Of a stretch of 64,000 nucleotides of DNA, positions 30,076 to 39,905 are shown piece by piece. Position numbers and translations under genes: made by a program. Source of the stretch: Dehalococcoidia bacterium (lineage in GTDB: Bacteria; Chloroflexota; Dehalococcoidia; Lucifugimonadales; UBA3495); NCBI GenBank assembly GCA_022827095.1, contig JAJDTP010000004.1, positions 186,001 to 250,000 of the forward strand, read 5' to 3'. The notes under the pieces are model-generated. The model did not search any database. It was given only the letters and a program-made list of their open reading frames with translations, and was not told where the DNA came from. Every line of letters starts with the position of its first letter. The first letter of the stretch is position 1.

Positions 30076-30420
30076 TCAGCCTTCCGTGACTACGGCGGCG
30101 ACCGCCTCCGCCCGCGAGGGATGGATTTCGATGAGTTGGTCGAAACCGCTGGTCTCGAACACGGCGCGCACATCGCTGGACAGGGAGCATAAGGCCAGGC
30201 TGCCCCCCTGATGCTGCATCTTGCGAACGGCCTGCATGATCGCCCGGAGGCCGGCGCTGCTGATGTAATCGAGGCCGTTCATATCGATGACCACGGCCGG
30301 GCTGGCGGCTTCGGTGACCAACTCCAACTCTTCCTGGAAAGCCCCGGCATTGGAGCTGTCCAAGCGATGCTCGGCCAGCACCAATATGGTTGCGCCGTCT
30401 GGGAGGGCATCGATAGCCAT
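30076..30420 (-). CDS. STAS-domain anti-sigma factor antagonist
   Basis: VVIDMNGLDYISSAGLRAIMQAVRKMQHQGGSLALCSLSSDVRAVFETSGFDQLIEI. Confidence 0.9.
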   Translation of the reverse strand: MAIDALPDGATILVLAEHRLDSSNAGAFQEELELVTEAASPAVVIDMNGLDYISSAGLRAIMQAVRKMQHQGGSLALCSLSSDVRAVFETSGFDQLIEIHPSRAEAVAAVVTEG

Positions 30421-30709
30421 GAGTCGAACCTCGGCAGGTGGCAAATGTATGGAATAGGAAGCGTCAACAGTCGGCCGTATGAGTGAACCGGCGCGGGATG
30501 CTGCCGACGTTGAACGATTCTGGCGGCCGGGAGGAACGATTCGCAAGATAATGCCGTAGGAGTTTTCGACGATTTGCAGCGCCGGTCGGCATTGTCGCGG
30601 CGCGACCGGTTCGGGCATTCTTCGACTTTGCAGAGCGCAGCGCCGGATGGTGAACGTCCCCGCAGGACGTTCACCCACCCGATGCCTCCGCTGAGCAGAA
30701 GCCGCCGTG

Positions 30710-31696
30710 TCAGCCAGTGAAACCGGCCCACACATCCGGCAGGCGGGCCATGGCCTCCTCGGGCAGCGGTCCCCTGGCGGCAAATTCGACGGACTGCTCC
30801 AGGTGATCCATGCTGGAATAGCCCACCAGTACGCTGCTCACGCCGGGGTTGGTCAGCGCGAACCGCAGCGACGCCTCCACCAGGCTGCCGGCGTAGCCCT
30901 CCTGTTGCAGGAACCGGAAGCCCTCGGCTCGCGACTGGTCCTGGTCGTAGTCGCGGCCGGAGCCGATGGGTGCGACGCTGGGCACGGCCACGGGATGGCG
31001 CGTAGGCTCCCCGCTCAGCGCGCCGGCGGCCAGGACGCGGATCACCAGCACGCCCATCCCGTTGTCGGCGGCGCGCTGGATCTGGTTGCCGTAGTCTGGC
31101 ATATCGAACGCGGCCGGTACGGACGCGCCAGCGCTGGGGTTGACCAGGTTGTACACCGACTGGATGGTGTTCAGAGCGCCCGAGTCGATGACGTGGTGCA
31201 GGGCGGCGGTCTCGCCCACGGCGGTCATCCCCCAGAACCTGACCTTGCCCCGGTCGCGCAGGTCTCGGAGCGCGTCCACCACCTCGCCCAGCGTCTCCTC
31301 GGGAGTGACCGAGCCGCCGTCGGCCACCGACTCGACGTGGTTGTGCATCTGGATCAGGTCGACCTGCTCCCGCTGCATCCTCGCTAGGCTTTCCTCCACC
31401 GCCGCGATGACGTTGCCGCGGATGCGCCCCGGCTCATGGGTGGTGACACGAAACTTGGTGCCGACATAGACGTCCGCCGATAGCTCCTTCAGCACTCGCC
31501 CCAGATTGGTTTCCGACTGGCCGTCGCCGTAGGAGGAGGCGGTGTCGAAGTAGTTGATGCCCAGTTCTATGGCCCGGGCCACGGCGCTGACCTGGTCGCG
31601 GTGCTCGCCGCGGATCATCAGGCCGCCAACGTTGCCGCAGCCAAAGCCGATCTGGGACACGTTGATTCCGGCGCTGCCCAGTGGTCGATAATCCAT
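30710..31696 (-). CDS. Aldo/keto reductase
   Basis: MDYRPLGSAGINVSQIGFGCGNVGG; INYFDTASSYGDGQSETNLGRVLKE. Confidence 0.94.
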   Translation of the reverse strand: MDYRPLGSAGINVSQIGFGCGNVGGLMIRGEHRDQVSAVARAIELGINYFDTASSYGDGQSETNLGRVLKELSADVYVGTKFRVTTHEPGRIRGNVIAAVEESLARMQREQVDLIQMHNHVESVADGGSVTPEETLGEVVDALRDLRDRGKVRFWGMTAVGETAALHHVIDSGALNTIQSVYNLVNPSAGASVPAAFDMPDYGNQIQRAADNGMGVLVIRVLAAGALSGEPTRHPVAVPSVAPIGSGRDYDQDQSRAEGFRFLQQEGYAGSLVEASLRFALTNPGVSSVLVGYSSMDHLEQSVEFAARGPLPEEAMARLPDVWAGFTG

Positions 31697-32088
31697 GACG
31701 TCTCCTCGCCTAATCCGCTGTGTGACACGATGATATGCGCCAGTGGGGTCCAGGGCAATCGCTGGGCTTTGCGGAGACGGACTTGATCGGGCGATGCGAC
31801 GGCGCGGCTGTCGAGATGGAACATAGGACCGGGCGGTCGAGCAGCAGATACACACTGCTGACCGCAAAAATCACCTTGGTATAGCCCGATTATCACCATT
31901 CCTCACAGGTAGTCCAACGGGACGGGCGGCATGCGTGTACACAGCGGGAATCCGGCCGGCTCCGGCCGGACATCACGCAGTGGCTACATCTATGATAGAG
32001 ATATGCGCGAAAGTGCATCAAATATGGGATATTAGATCACAGATTGTGCTTCGGCGAACCAGCGCTGTTCGCACTCCACGAGGTACTC

Positions 32089-32658
32089 ATGCCAAAGTAC
32101 AAAGATCGTCAGCTTGAATTGATCGACCTGATAGACCGCTTTGAAAGCTCGCCAAGCTGGAAGCACACACGCGACGCTCGCGCGTTGATCGGTCGGCTCA
32201 GAGACGACGGGTTAGTGTTATGGGATGAAGGTTCTTCTCAGCTAGCCCAATGGCGTGAATACAGCGACGACTTGTGGGTATTCATGAACAATCTGAGGGA
32301 ACGACGCGACTCGAAAAAGCAAGACTTGCAAACCGCACTCCGAGAGTTTATCCAATTGTTCGAACATTCCGAACGGCGCATGGATCAGTTGTTGCACCAG
32401 TTCGCAGAACGTCCTGCATTCGATTCTGAACGAGTTCGCATACGTGACTGGACACATTTAGTGTTCCGCATTTGTACTTATGCTATCGCGTCGTCCTGGA
32501 TCGACGACAAGCAAGAGGAAATAACGACCACGATTACGATCAACATCATGACCGGTGAACGTACGGAGGAAGGAAATCGGATCGAAATGCAGGTGCCGCA
32601 GAAATACAGGTCCGCCACCAAAAAATTCTGGCTGAAGAGCAATGGCCGTCCCAAGTGA
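32089..32658 (+). CDS. Hypothetical protein
   Basis: 190 aa, lower-GC charged protein (MPKYKDRQLELIDLIDRFESSPSWKHTRDARALIGRL); no family recognised. Confidence 0.7.
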   Translation: MPKYKDRQLELIDLIDRFESSPSWKHTRDARALIGRLRDDGLVLWDEGSSQLAQWREYSDDLWVFMNNLRERRDSKKQDLQTALREFIQLFEHSERRMDQLLHQFAERPAFDSERVRIRDWTHLVFRICTYAIASSWIDDKQEEITTTITINIMTGERTEEGNRIEMQVPQKYRSATKKFWLKSNGRPK

Positions 32659-32685
32659 ACACCATAGGTGCTCGGAACCCCTGCC

Positions 32686-33081
32686 TTATGTGGACAGCCT
32701 CAACCGGGCGATGCCCTCAACAAAGTCGAAATGCCGGTCGGCCGAGACCAGTTGCGCGTCGGTTTCCATGGCGTGAGCGGCGATCCACACATCGTTGGTG
32801 GGGACCGGAGTACCGTTGGCTCTCAATGCTGCGGCGATCCTCGAATAGTGCTCAGCGGTGGCCTGTCCTACAGGCAGCAATGACACGTAGGGGTTTGCCA
32901 AGAACCCTTGAAGGTCCGTAGCGTTTCTTTGATAGCGTGATCCGTGTCGAAAACCATACAGTAACTCGCCTATGACCACCGCCGACATAAGGATCGCGGC
33001 GGCACCGCGCACGATGGCGACGGTTTGATCGTCACCTCTCATCAGCAACGAGTAGGCATTAGTGTCCAGCAATATCCTCAT
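32686..33081 (-). CDS. vapC: VapC PIN-domain toxin
   Basis: MRILLDTNAYSLLMRGD ... VPTNDVWIAAHAMETDAQLVSADRHFDFVEGI. Confidence 0.93.
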   Translation of the reverse strand: MRILLDTNAYSLLMRGDDQTVAIVRGAAAILMSAVVIGELLYGFRHGSRYQRNATDLQGFLANPYVSLLPVGQATAEHYSRIAAALRANGTPVPTNDVWIAAHAMETDAQLVSADRHFDFVEGIARLRLST

Positions 33082-33341
33082 TGCCAGGAGGTTTCGTCTA
33101 CGGTCTCGAATTCCTCGATCGCAGCGTCGAACTCGTCCGCCTCGTCACTGGTCCAACCGCCGATGTATTGATCCAACGACGAACCGACTTTAGGCTGCTC
33201 CCCTGCTGGTATTAACACGCCGGCGCCGATACGAAGCAACTCGCACGCGGCCCGGCTCAACGAGGTGCCATCACGCTCGGCCAGCTTGCGAATAACTTCT
33301 TCCAGTTCGTCGTCCAAACCGTGTATGGTGATCTGATCCAC
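33078..33341 (-). CDS. vapB: VapB/FitA-like RHH antitoxin
   Basis: MDQITIHGLDDELEEVIRKLAERDGTSLSRAACELL; 4-bp overlap with vapC. Confidence 0.88.
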   Translation of the reverse strand: MDQITIHGLDDELEEVIRKLAERDGTSLSRAACELLRIGAGVLIPAGEQPKVGSSLDQYIGGWTSDEADEFDAAIEEFETVDETSWQ

Positions 33342-33521
33342 AATTCGTCTCCTTCGGTCGCGGCCCGAACGTGATGATTGTTCGCATCGTAGTGAACCGC
33401 CACGTCCTCGTCAACGGCCGCTAATCTACAGGTGACTATCGATCCCACATGATCGGGATGTAGGTCATGTTATCATCGCCCCGCATTCCGAGTACCTGAA
33501 CCACTTTCTGGAGGCGCACTG

Positions 33522-33938
33522 ATGACTACCAAACCGGCACTCACAACCGAACAGGTCAAGGCGGCAATGGACGCCATGCTGGCCAAGGCCAACGAGACCC
33601 CTGACGCTCCGGTGGCCATGGCCATCGTGGACGCCGGCGGTGAGCTACTGGCTTACTTCACCATGGAGAACCTGCGGGTCTTTAGCCGCCGTCACGCCCG
33701 GCGCAAGGCCTACACCTCCGCCATCATCGGCCGGGACTCCGGCGAGCACGCCGCCGGGTTGGCAGCGCAGGGCCGGGGCATCGCCGACATGGGCGACCCC
33801 GGGTTCACCTACGGCCAGGGCGGGCTGGTCATCATGAAGGACGGCGTGATCCTGGGCGGCATCGGGGTGGGCGGCTACCCCAGCGGCCAGGCCGACGAGG
33901 ACCTGTCGCGAGTGGGTCTGGAGGCGTTGAACCTGTAA
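33522..33938 (+). CDS. GlcG/HbpS family heme-binding protein
   Basis: APVAMAIVDAGGELLAYFTMENLRVFSRRHARRKAYTSA ... GGLVIMKDGVILGGIGVGG. Confidence 0.9.
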   Translation: MTTKPALTTEQVKAAMDAMLAKANETPDAPVAMAIVDAGGELLAYFTMENLRVFSRRHARRKAYTSAIIGRDSGEHAAGLAAQGRGIADMGDPGFTYGQGGLVIMKDGVILGGIGVGGYPSGQADEDLSRVGLEALNL

Positions 33939-33962
33939 TCGCCCGATAAAAGCCGAACGCAG

Positions 33963-34030
33963 CATGGGTGAACAGGATGTTCGGGATCATGGATCCAGTA
34001 TCCGTATCCCGTCCATCCTATTTATCCATG
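33963..34030. repeat. CAGGAT-type inverted-repeat element, divergent short variant
   Basis: CATGGgtgaAcAGGATGttCGGGAT ... ATCCCGtcCATCCTatttaTCCATG. Confidence 0.7.
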
Positions 34031-34055
34031 CCGATTTAACTACGGAGGTGACTCG

Positions 34056-34934
34056 ATGGGGGAATGGGATTTCACGCACCGCACGGCGCGGGTGAACGGG
34101 GTCAACATCCATTACGTGATCGAGGGCGACGGGTATCCGGTGGTGCTGCTGCACGGCTGGCCGGAAATGTGGTTCTCGTGGCGCAAGCAGATTCCCGTGC
34201 TGTCGCAGGACTACCAGGTGATCGTGCCCGACATGCGCGGATTCGGTTCATCGGAGAAGCCGTTGCAGGACTACCGGACACGCACGGCGGCGACGGACAT
34301 CTACGAGCTGGTGCGGCACCTGGGGCACGACAAGATCGCCATCGTGGGGCATGACATCGGCGTGCGCGTGTCTTACCGCTACTGCCTGGACCACGAGGCC
34401 GAGGTGGACCGGCTTACGCTGCTGGACGGAACGCATCCGCTGGAGCAGCTGGGCCCGCAGACGCCCGAGGGTGTCCGTGAGCGGTGGCATTCGTACTTTC
34501 ACCAGATACCGGACCTGGCGGAGCACCTGGTGCGCGGCAACGAGGAGGCCTACCTGCGCCACTTCTACCGCAACTGGTCGGTGAACCAGGCGATGATGTC
34601 CGACGAAGAAGTCGCGGTGTATGCCACGGCCTACTCGCAGCCGGGCGCATTGCGGGGCGGCTTCTCCTACTACCGCGCCGCCGCCTACGAGGACCCACCC
34701 GACTGGCGCGCCGACGCGGACCGGGTGCTGGACATTCCCGTGCTGTACCTGTGGGGCGAGCGGCGGCAGCGCACCTCGACGGCCGGCGGTCTGGATCCCG
34801 AGGCGTCGTGGCAACGGGCGGCATCCAACCTGCGGACGCAGTTCATCGCCGGCGGCGGGCACTTCCTGCACGAGGAGAAGCCGGACGAGGTGAACGCGGC
34901 TCTGCTGGCGTTCCTGGGGGAGATTGGTGCCTAG
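34056..34934 (+). CDS. Alpha/beta hydrolase (epoxide hydrolase-like)
   Basis: YPVVLLHGWPEMWFSWRKQIPVL; IVPDMRGFGSSEKP; IAIVGHDIGVRVSYRY. Confidence 0.94.
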   Translation: MGEWDFTHRTARVNGVNIHYVIEGDGYPVVLLHGWPEMWFSWRKQIPVLSQDYQVIVPDMRGFGSSEKPLQDYRTRTAATDIYELVRHLGHDKIAIVGHDIGVRVSYRYCLDHEAEVDRLTLLDGTHPLEQLGPQTPEGVRERWHSYFHQIPDLAEHLVRGNEEAYLRHFYRNWSVNQAMMSDEEVAVYATAYSQPGALRGGFSYYRAAAYEDPPDWRADADRVLDIPVLYLWGERRQRTSTAGGLDPEASWQRAASNLRTQFIAGGGHFLHEEKPDEVNAALLAFLGEIGA

Positions 34935-34972
34935 CGCAAGTGCTATGCTGTCCTCGAGGAGGTAGCATTGCG

Positions 34973-35356
34973 ATGACCACCCCACAACCTCGACCGCTGC
35001 TTACCCGTGATGACCTTCCGCTGGACGCCATCGCCGAGATCTGCCGGCGCTGGGGCGTGCGTGAGATGGCGATTGACCCCAGCCAGACCCGCCCCCCTCC
35101 AAATCCGTTCCCGTTCATGCCGGATGACAACCCCTTCCGGTCCATTGACCTTTACCTGATTGTGGATTTCGGCCCCGGGGAATACCACTGGGGCTGCAAG
35201 AAGCATCACATGGACGTGATTGAAGATTTGTATACCCTGCTGGATCGCCACGTCTGGATAGAGGACAAAGGCATCCTAGAAATGAACATCGCCGATGGCT
35301 CGGCATGGGCGCAGAAGGAAATGGACGGTCGTGAGGTTATCTATACCGCCGAGTGA
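34973..35356 (+). CDS. Divergent MNT (minimal nucleotidyltransferase)-like protein, catalytic motifs degraded
   Basis: IAEICRRWGVREMAIDPSQTR...NPFRSIDLYLIVDFGPGEYHWG...LYTLLDRHVWIEDKGILE resembles MntA, without GSx10DxD. Confidence 0.6.
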   Translation: MTTPQPRPLLTRDDLPLDAIAEICRRWGVREMAIDPSQTRPPPNPFPFMPDDNPFRSIDLYLIVDFGPGEYHWGCKKHHMDVIEDLYTLLDRHVWIEDKGILEMNIADGSAWAQKEMDGREVIYTAE

Positions 35357-35702
35357 ACGCGGCCCCAATGCATCCAACAGACTGAGACAGGTGCAACATT
35401 GGTGTGAGGTAGTAGAGTGGTTGTGTACGCATCACGAGGATGAATACCGCATCGGTGATCTCAGGACGCGCCTGACTATCTATCACGCAATCGGTCTGAT
35501 TGTGGACTCGGTCAAAGGGTTGTCGGATGAAACGCGCGCTGCGATACGAAACGTTGACTGGCGCTGGCTATCGAGAACGCGGGCTATCCTGGTTCATCAG
35601 CCTTGGCGGGCCAATTCCCGAATTGTTTGGTCAACGGCTACATCAGACATACCAGTGTTGTTGGCAGAGGTGCGTCGACTGAGGGCAGAAGGATCAGCCT
35701 AG
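35331..35702 (+). CDS. HEPN-domain (DUF86-like) protein, partner of upstream MNT-like gene
   Basis: NRLRQVQHWCEVVEWL...IYHAIGLIVDSVKGLSDETRAAIRNVDWRWLSRTRAILVHQPW...IVWSTATSDIPVLLAEV; Rx4H = RAILVH. GTG start assumed. Confidence 0.6.
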   Translation: MRLSIPPSERGPNASNRLRQVQHWCEVVEWLCTHHEDEYRIGDLRTRLTIYHAIGLIVDSVKGLSDETRAAIRNVDWRWLSRTRAILVHQPWRANSRIVWSTATSDIPVLLAEVRRLRAEGSA

Positions 35703-35720
35703 ACAGTCCTCATCTCAAAA

Positions 35721-35746
35721 AAGGCCCCGCCGGTGAGCGGGGCCTT
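35721..35746. terminator. Bidirectional rho-independent terminator
   Basis: AAGGCCCCGC-cggtga-GCGGGGCCTT flanked by A-run on the left and ctgctttt on the right, between convergent genes. Confidence 0.9.
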
Positions 35747-35770
35747 CTGCTTTTGGGGTCAGGCAGGTGG

Positions 35771-36853
35771 TCACTCCCGCAAGGCCGGGCCAACCTCCTC
35801 GGCATAGAGGCGGATGGACTTCTGCACCCGCTCGGCTGGGACGGTGCCGCCCAGGTTGGGCTCCATGATGAACCCGGTCAGGCCCAAGTCGTCGCGCAGG
35901 GAGATCAGGCGCTCGGCCACCTGATCGGGCGTGCCGTAGGCGACCCGGTCCACCAGCAGGTCGTCGTAGGTGGTATTGAGGAGCTGCTCGGCGCGCTGGC
36001 GACGCTCCGCGGTGGCGTTGGCTCCCTCGGCCTCCACGGTGCGGATGTAGGTATCGGCGGTGCGGCGGAAGGCGCGCATGGTGCTCTCTTCCGTGTCCGC
36101 GCGAACCTCTTCCATGGAGTCGCCGACGTAGATGGGCATACGCACGTAGGCGTCGTCCACATCGTGTCCGCTGGCGGCGGCGGTCTCCCGGTAGATCTTC
36201 AGGTTGCTGGCAACCTGCGGGATGCCCTGGCCGCGCACGCCGGTAACCAACGGGAAGCCCAGCTCGCCGATGATTCGGAAGGTATCCACCGAGTTGGCGG
36301 CGATGCGGATGGGCGGGTGGGGCTGCTGGTAGGGGCGCGGCGTCACCACCACGTCGTCCATGTTGTAGTAGTGGCCGTGGTGATCGAACCGGTAGTTGTT
36401 CCACGCCTTGAGGATGATCTCCAAGGCCTCGGCGAAGCGCTCACGGCTCTCGTCGTAGGGCACGTCGTAGCCGTGGTAGGAGCGGGGGAAGCTGCTGCGC
36501 CCGATGCCGAAGTCCAGTCGGCCGCGGGACACGTTGTCCACGATAGAGGCTTCCTCAGCGAGGCGAATAGGGTGGGCCAGAGGCAGGACGCTCACGCCGG
36601 TGCCGACACGCACCCGCTCGGTGCGGGCGGCGATGATGCCGGCCATCATCAGTGGGACCGACGAGATCGACGGGATGCCGGCTCCGCCCGGGTCGGTGGG
36701 CATAGCCGGCGCGGCGAAGTGGCGTTCGGCCAGCCAGACCCCGTCGATGCCCTTTTCGTCAGCAAGTTGGGCCACGGTGAAAGCCTCTTCGAAGGCTTCG
36801 TCCTGGGTGCGACCCTCGCGGTAATCGCATTCCATTACCAGACCGACGTGCAT
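35771..36853 (-). CDS. LLM class flavin-dependent oxidoreductase
   Basis: GIDGVWLAERHFAAPAMPTDPGG; RVRVGTGVSVLPLAHPIRLAEEASIVDNVSRGRLDFGIGRSSFPRSYHGY. Confidence 0.93.
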   Translation of the reverse strand: MHVGLVMECDYREGRTQDEAFEEAFTVAQLADEKGIDGVWLAERHFAAPAMPTDPGGAGIPSISSVPLMMAGIIAARTERVRVGTGVSVLPLAHPIRLAEEASIVDNVSRGRLDFGIGRSSFPRSYHGYDVPYDESRERFAEALEIILKAWNNYRFDHHGHYYNMDDVVVTPRPYQQPHPPIRIAANSVDTFRIIGELGFPLVTGVRGQGIPQVASNLKIYRETAAASGHDVDDAYVRMPIYVGDSMEEVRADTEESTMRAFRRTADTYIRTVEAEGANATAERRQRAEQLLNTTYDDLLVDRVAYGTPDQVAERLISLRDDLGLTGFIMEPNLGGTVPAERVQKSIRLYAEEVGPALRE

Positions 36854-36940
36854 GGTGATCCTCCCATCGGTTCGTTAAAAGAGACTTGTGCGGATGAGGC
36901 GGCGGGGCTGCCGCGCGGCGCTCGCAGTGATGCGAAGCTG

Positions 36941-37150
36941 CTAGCTTTCGATGAAGGTGTTGGGCGCCGTCAGGAACCGGGTGCGGCACTGTAGCGTGCA
37001 GAAATAGTACCACTCGCCGTTGAAGAAGCTGCGGGTGCCGGCGTTGGGGTCAACCTCGTTGGCGCCGTACATGGTCTGGCCGGTGGTGGCGCGGGCGCTG
37101 TCCTCGTTGATTACGGTCTTGCAGACGGGGCAGACGGGATCGGCGGGCAT
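36941..37150 (-). CDS. YHS-domain-like small metal-binding protein
   Basis: DPVCPVCKTVINEDSAR ... RSFFNGEWYYFCTLQCRTRFLTAPNTFI. Confidence 0.75.
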   Translation of the reverse strand: MPADPVCPVCKTVINEDSARATTGQTMYGANEVDPNAGTRSFFNGEWYYFCTLQCRTRFLTAPNTFIES

Positions 37151-37181
37151 TGTAGGCTCCTGTTGGGATTCTGGGTTAGAC

Positions 37182-37209
37182 CGAGATTGCCACGCTGCGC
37201 TCGCAATGG
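37182..37209. repeat. CATTGCGAG-family repeat, half copy
   Basis: CGAGATTGCCACGCTGCGCTCGCAATGG. Confidence 0.75.
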
Positions 37210-37223
37210 CAAGCAGCGTACTC

Positions 37224-38399
37224 TCAGGCGACGGCTTCGATGTTCATGCCAAGGCGGACCCGGCCGGGCTGGGCCAGCAGGGAGCGGGCGACCCGGGCGC
37301 GGTGCTCAAAGCTGGTGCCCAGGCGCATGGTCCAGGCGGTCACGCGCCGGTACCAGAGGTGCAGGTCGAATTCCATCATGAAACCGATGCCGCCGTGGAT
37401 CTGCTGCGACGAACGCACCGTGGCCTGGCATTTGTCGTTGGTGAAGGCCTTGGCCTGGGACACCTCGACGCTGTAGGGCAGGCCGGCGTCCAGCTTCCAC
37501 AGGGCCTCGTAGGTGAGCAGCTGCGCGCCGTCCACCGCGACGATCATGTCGGCGCAGAGGTGTTGGATGGACTGGAAGCCGGCGAGCGGGCGGCCAAAGG
37601 CGACGCGGTTCTTGGCGTACTCGATGGCCATCTCGGCGTCCTTGCGGGCCGCGCCGATGATCTGGGCACACAGCAGGGCGGTGCCGGTGTCCAGCATTTC
37701 GGAAGTGGCCGGCCAGCCCTGACTGATCTCGCCGATGACGTTGCTCAGGGGGATGCGGACGTTCTCCAGAGCGATCTTGCTCTGGGAGTCCTTGGCCAGA
37801 GTGGTGAGCCGGGTTTCGGTGATGCCGGCGGAGTTGGTGGGCACGATGCACAAGGTGATGCCGGCGCTCTCGTCAGTTGGTTCTGCGGTGCGCACGGCCA
37901 TCACCACCAGCTCGGCGGCGGAGAAGTTGTCCACGAAGTGCTTGATGCCGTTGATGACCAGGCTGTCGCCGTCCACCTCACCGCGGCATTGGACGGCGTC
38001 GGCGCGCAGGCGCGGGTCCTGTTCCTGCACCGCCCAAGTCATGATGAGATCGCCGCGGGCGACGCGGGGCAGGATGGTTTGCTTCTGCTCGTCGGAGCCG
38101 TTGTTAACGACGGCCAGGGCAGCGGTGGCAGTACTGTGGAAGGGCACCGGGGCGATGGCGCGCCCGCACTCCTCCAGGATCAGGCCGAGGTAAGTGACGG
38201 GCAGGCCGCCGCCGCCGTAGGCCTCGGGCAGGGAGATGCCAAACCAGCCCAGGCTGGCCATCTGCTCCCAGAGCTCCACGGAGTAACCGCGCTCGTCCTG
38301 CTCCATGGCGCGGGCGAGGCCGGGCGGGCATTCCGCGTCCAGGAACTCCCGGGCGGCGTTCTTGACCATCAACTCTTCTTCGGCGGGTAGTACGTTCAT
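37224..38399 (-). CDS. Acyl-CoA dehydrogenase
   Basis: SLGWFGISLPEAYGGGGLPVTYLGLILEECGRAIAP; QIHGGIGFMMEFDLHLWYRR. Confidence 0.94.
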   Translation of the reverse strand: MNVLPAEEELMVKNAAREFLDAECPPGLARAMEQDERGYSVELWEQMASLGWFGISLPEAYGGGGLPVTYLGLILEECGRAIAPVPFHSTATAALAVVNNGSDEQKQTILPRVARGDLIMTWAVQEQDPRLRADAVQCRGEVDGDSLVINGIKHFVDNFSAAELVVMAVRTAEPTDESAGITLCIVPTNSAGITETRLTTLAKDSQSKIALENVRIPLSNVIGEISQGWPATSEMLDTGTALLCAQIIGAARKDAEMAIEYAKNRVAFGRPLAGFQSIQHLCADMIVAVDGAQLLTYEALWKLDAGLPYSVEVSQAKAFTNDKCQATVRSSQQIHGGIGFMMEFDLHLWYRRVTAWTMRLGTSFEHRARVARSLLAQPGRVRLGMNIEAVA

Positions 38400-38497
38400 C
38401 GTGCCTCGGTTTGGGAAAGTTCAGTCTATTGTCATAGTCAGCGGGCGGAATATCAGTGCATGCCGCCCGCAGATAGTCGCCAACGCACCGGTTGGAC

Positions 38498-39700
38498 TTA
38501 AACGCGGGGCATGCCCAAGCCGCGGCGGGCCACCTGGTCGCGCATGACCTGGACGCTGCCGTGGTTGATGCCGCTCTGGAAGGCCCCCATGAGGTTGTGG
38601 GCGAATACCCCGCTCTCGATGGCGTCCTCCGACCCGTTCAGAAGCTGACCGTAGGGCCCAAGCATCTGGGCGATGGTCTCGGTGGTGCGCACGCCGTGCT
38701 CGGGGGCGAAGACCTTCTCGGCGGAACCCTCGTAGGTGAAATTGCCGTCGGTCTCCACGATGGACATGCTGCGCATGGTCATCAGGCGGCAGACCTGACC
38801 CTCGATCCACATATCTGCGAGGCGGTCGCGGAGGGCGGGGTCTTCGCGCATGGCGTAGCCCTCGATGTCGTTGTCCTTGACCCAGTTGACGATGTCCTCG
38901 TCGCGCTGGATGGAGATCAGGTAGCGCGATGCTCCCACCCGGTCGAGGTTCAGGCCCATGGCGCCGACGTACCAGCCCTGGTTCTCCTCGCCCAGCAGGC
39001 AGGACGCGGGGACGCGGACGTTCTCAAAGAAGGTCTCGTTGGTGCGGTTGTCGCCGTAGGTGGTGCCCAGGGGAGCCGGCGGGTCGTTCTGGATGGTCCA
39101 GAGGGGACGCACGGTGATGCCGGGGGTGTCCATGGGGATCAGGAAGATGCTGATGCCGCGATGACGGGGAGCGTCGGGGTCGGTGCGGGCCATCAGGTAG
39201 ATGTGCGTGGCGTAGTGGGCGGCGGTGGTGTACATCTTCTGGCCGTTGATGACGTACTCGTCGCCGTCTCGGACGGCGCGGCACTGCAATCCAGCCAGGT
39301 CGGCGCCCGCCTGGGGCTCGGTGAAGCCCAGGGCGAAGCTGATCTCGCCGCGGATGATGCCGGGCAGGAACTCCTGCTTCTGCTCCTCGGTACCGGCGGC
39401 GAGGATGGCCGGAGCGCCGGAGCCGGCGCCGCCCACGGTGATGCCGGCGCGGGCGAACTCCTCTTCCACGATGTACTGGTCGATGCGGCTGCCGGCCTGG
39501 CCGCCGTATTCCTTGGGCCAGGAAATGCCGATCCAGCCCCGTTCGGCGATCTCCTTGTACATCTCGCGGGTCTTGGGCCCGCGGCGGCGGATGCCGGTGT
39601 CCTCAAGCTCGGCGACGATTTCGGGGGTTACGTTTTCCGCAATGAATTGCTGGACTTCGACGCGCAGGGCTTCTTGTTCGGGGGTGAATGCGAATTCCAT
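38498..39700 (-). CDS. Acyl-CoA dehydrogenase
   Basis: MEFAFTPEQEALRVEVQQFIAENV; GWIGISWPKEYGGQAGSRIDQYIVEEEFARAGI; GFTEPQAGADLAGLQCRA. Confidence 0.94.
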   Translation of the reverse strand: MEFAFTPEQEALRVEVQQFIAENVTPEIVAELEDTGIRRRGPKTREMYKEIAERGWIGISWPKEYGGQAGSRIDQYIVEEEFARAGITVGGAGSGAPAILAAGTEEQKQEFLPGIIRGEISFALGFTEPQAGADLAGLQCRAVRDGDEYVINGQKMYTTAAHYATHIYLMARTDPDAPRHRGISIFLIPMDTPGITVRPLWTIQNDPPAPLGTTYGDNRTNETFFENVRVPASCLLGEENQGWYVGAMGLNLDRVGASRYLISIQRDEDIVNWVKDNDIEGYAMREDPALRDRLADMWIEGQVCRLMTMRSMSIVETDGNFTYEGSAEKVFAPEHGVRTTETIAQMLGPYGQLLNGSEDAIESGVFAHNLMGAFQSGINHGSVQVMRDQVARRGLGMPRV

Positions 39701-39812
39701 AGCAACGCTGCCTCGTGAAAGAGTGTGCCGTTCGTTTACGCCGTGCAATTATAGCGGGTCGCGCGGTAGGTGTCATTCCGGGGGTGGACCTGTAATTGTT
39801 CAGACTTGCGGG

Positions 39813-39905
39813 TGTCATTGCGAGCGAAGCGCGGCAATCTCGTGGTGGCAACAGGGTCTCTTTCCGCAACGGGATCACGACGTCGCTACGCTCCTCGCGA
39901 TGACA
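39813..39905. repeat. CATTGCGAG-family paired palindromic element
   Basis: TGTCATTGCGAGCGAAGCGCGGCAATCTCG ... cgtcgctacgctcCTCGCGATGACA; flanked by 18-bp direct repeats GTCATTCCGGGGGTGGAC (39772-39789 and 39923-39940). Confidence 0.85.

Noticed and set aside
38492-39718. 408-aa plus-strand ORF antisense to acyl-CoA dehydrogenase
   Set aside because: Shadow ORF with Ala/Gly/Val/Asp bias; the minus-strand ACAD is unambiguous.
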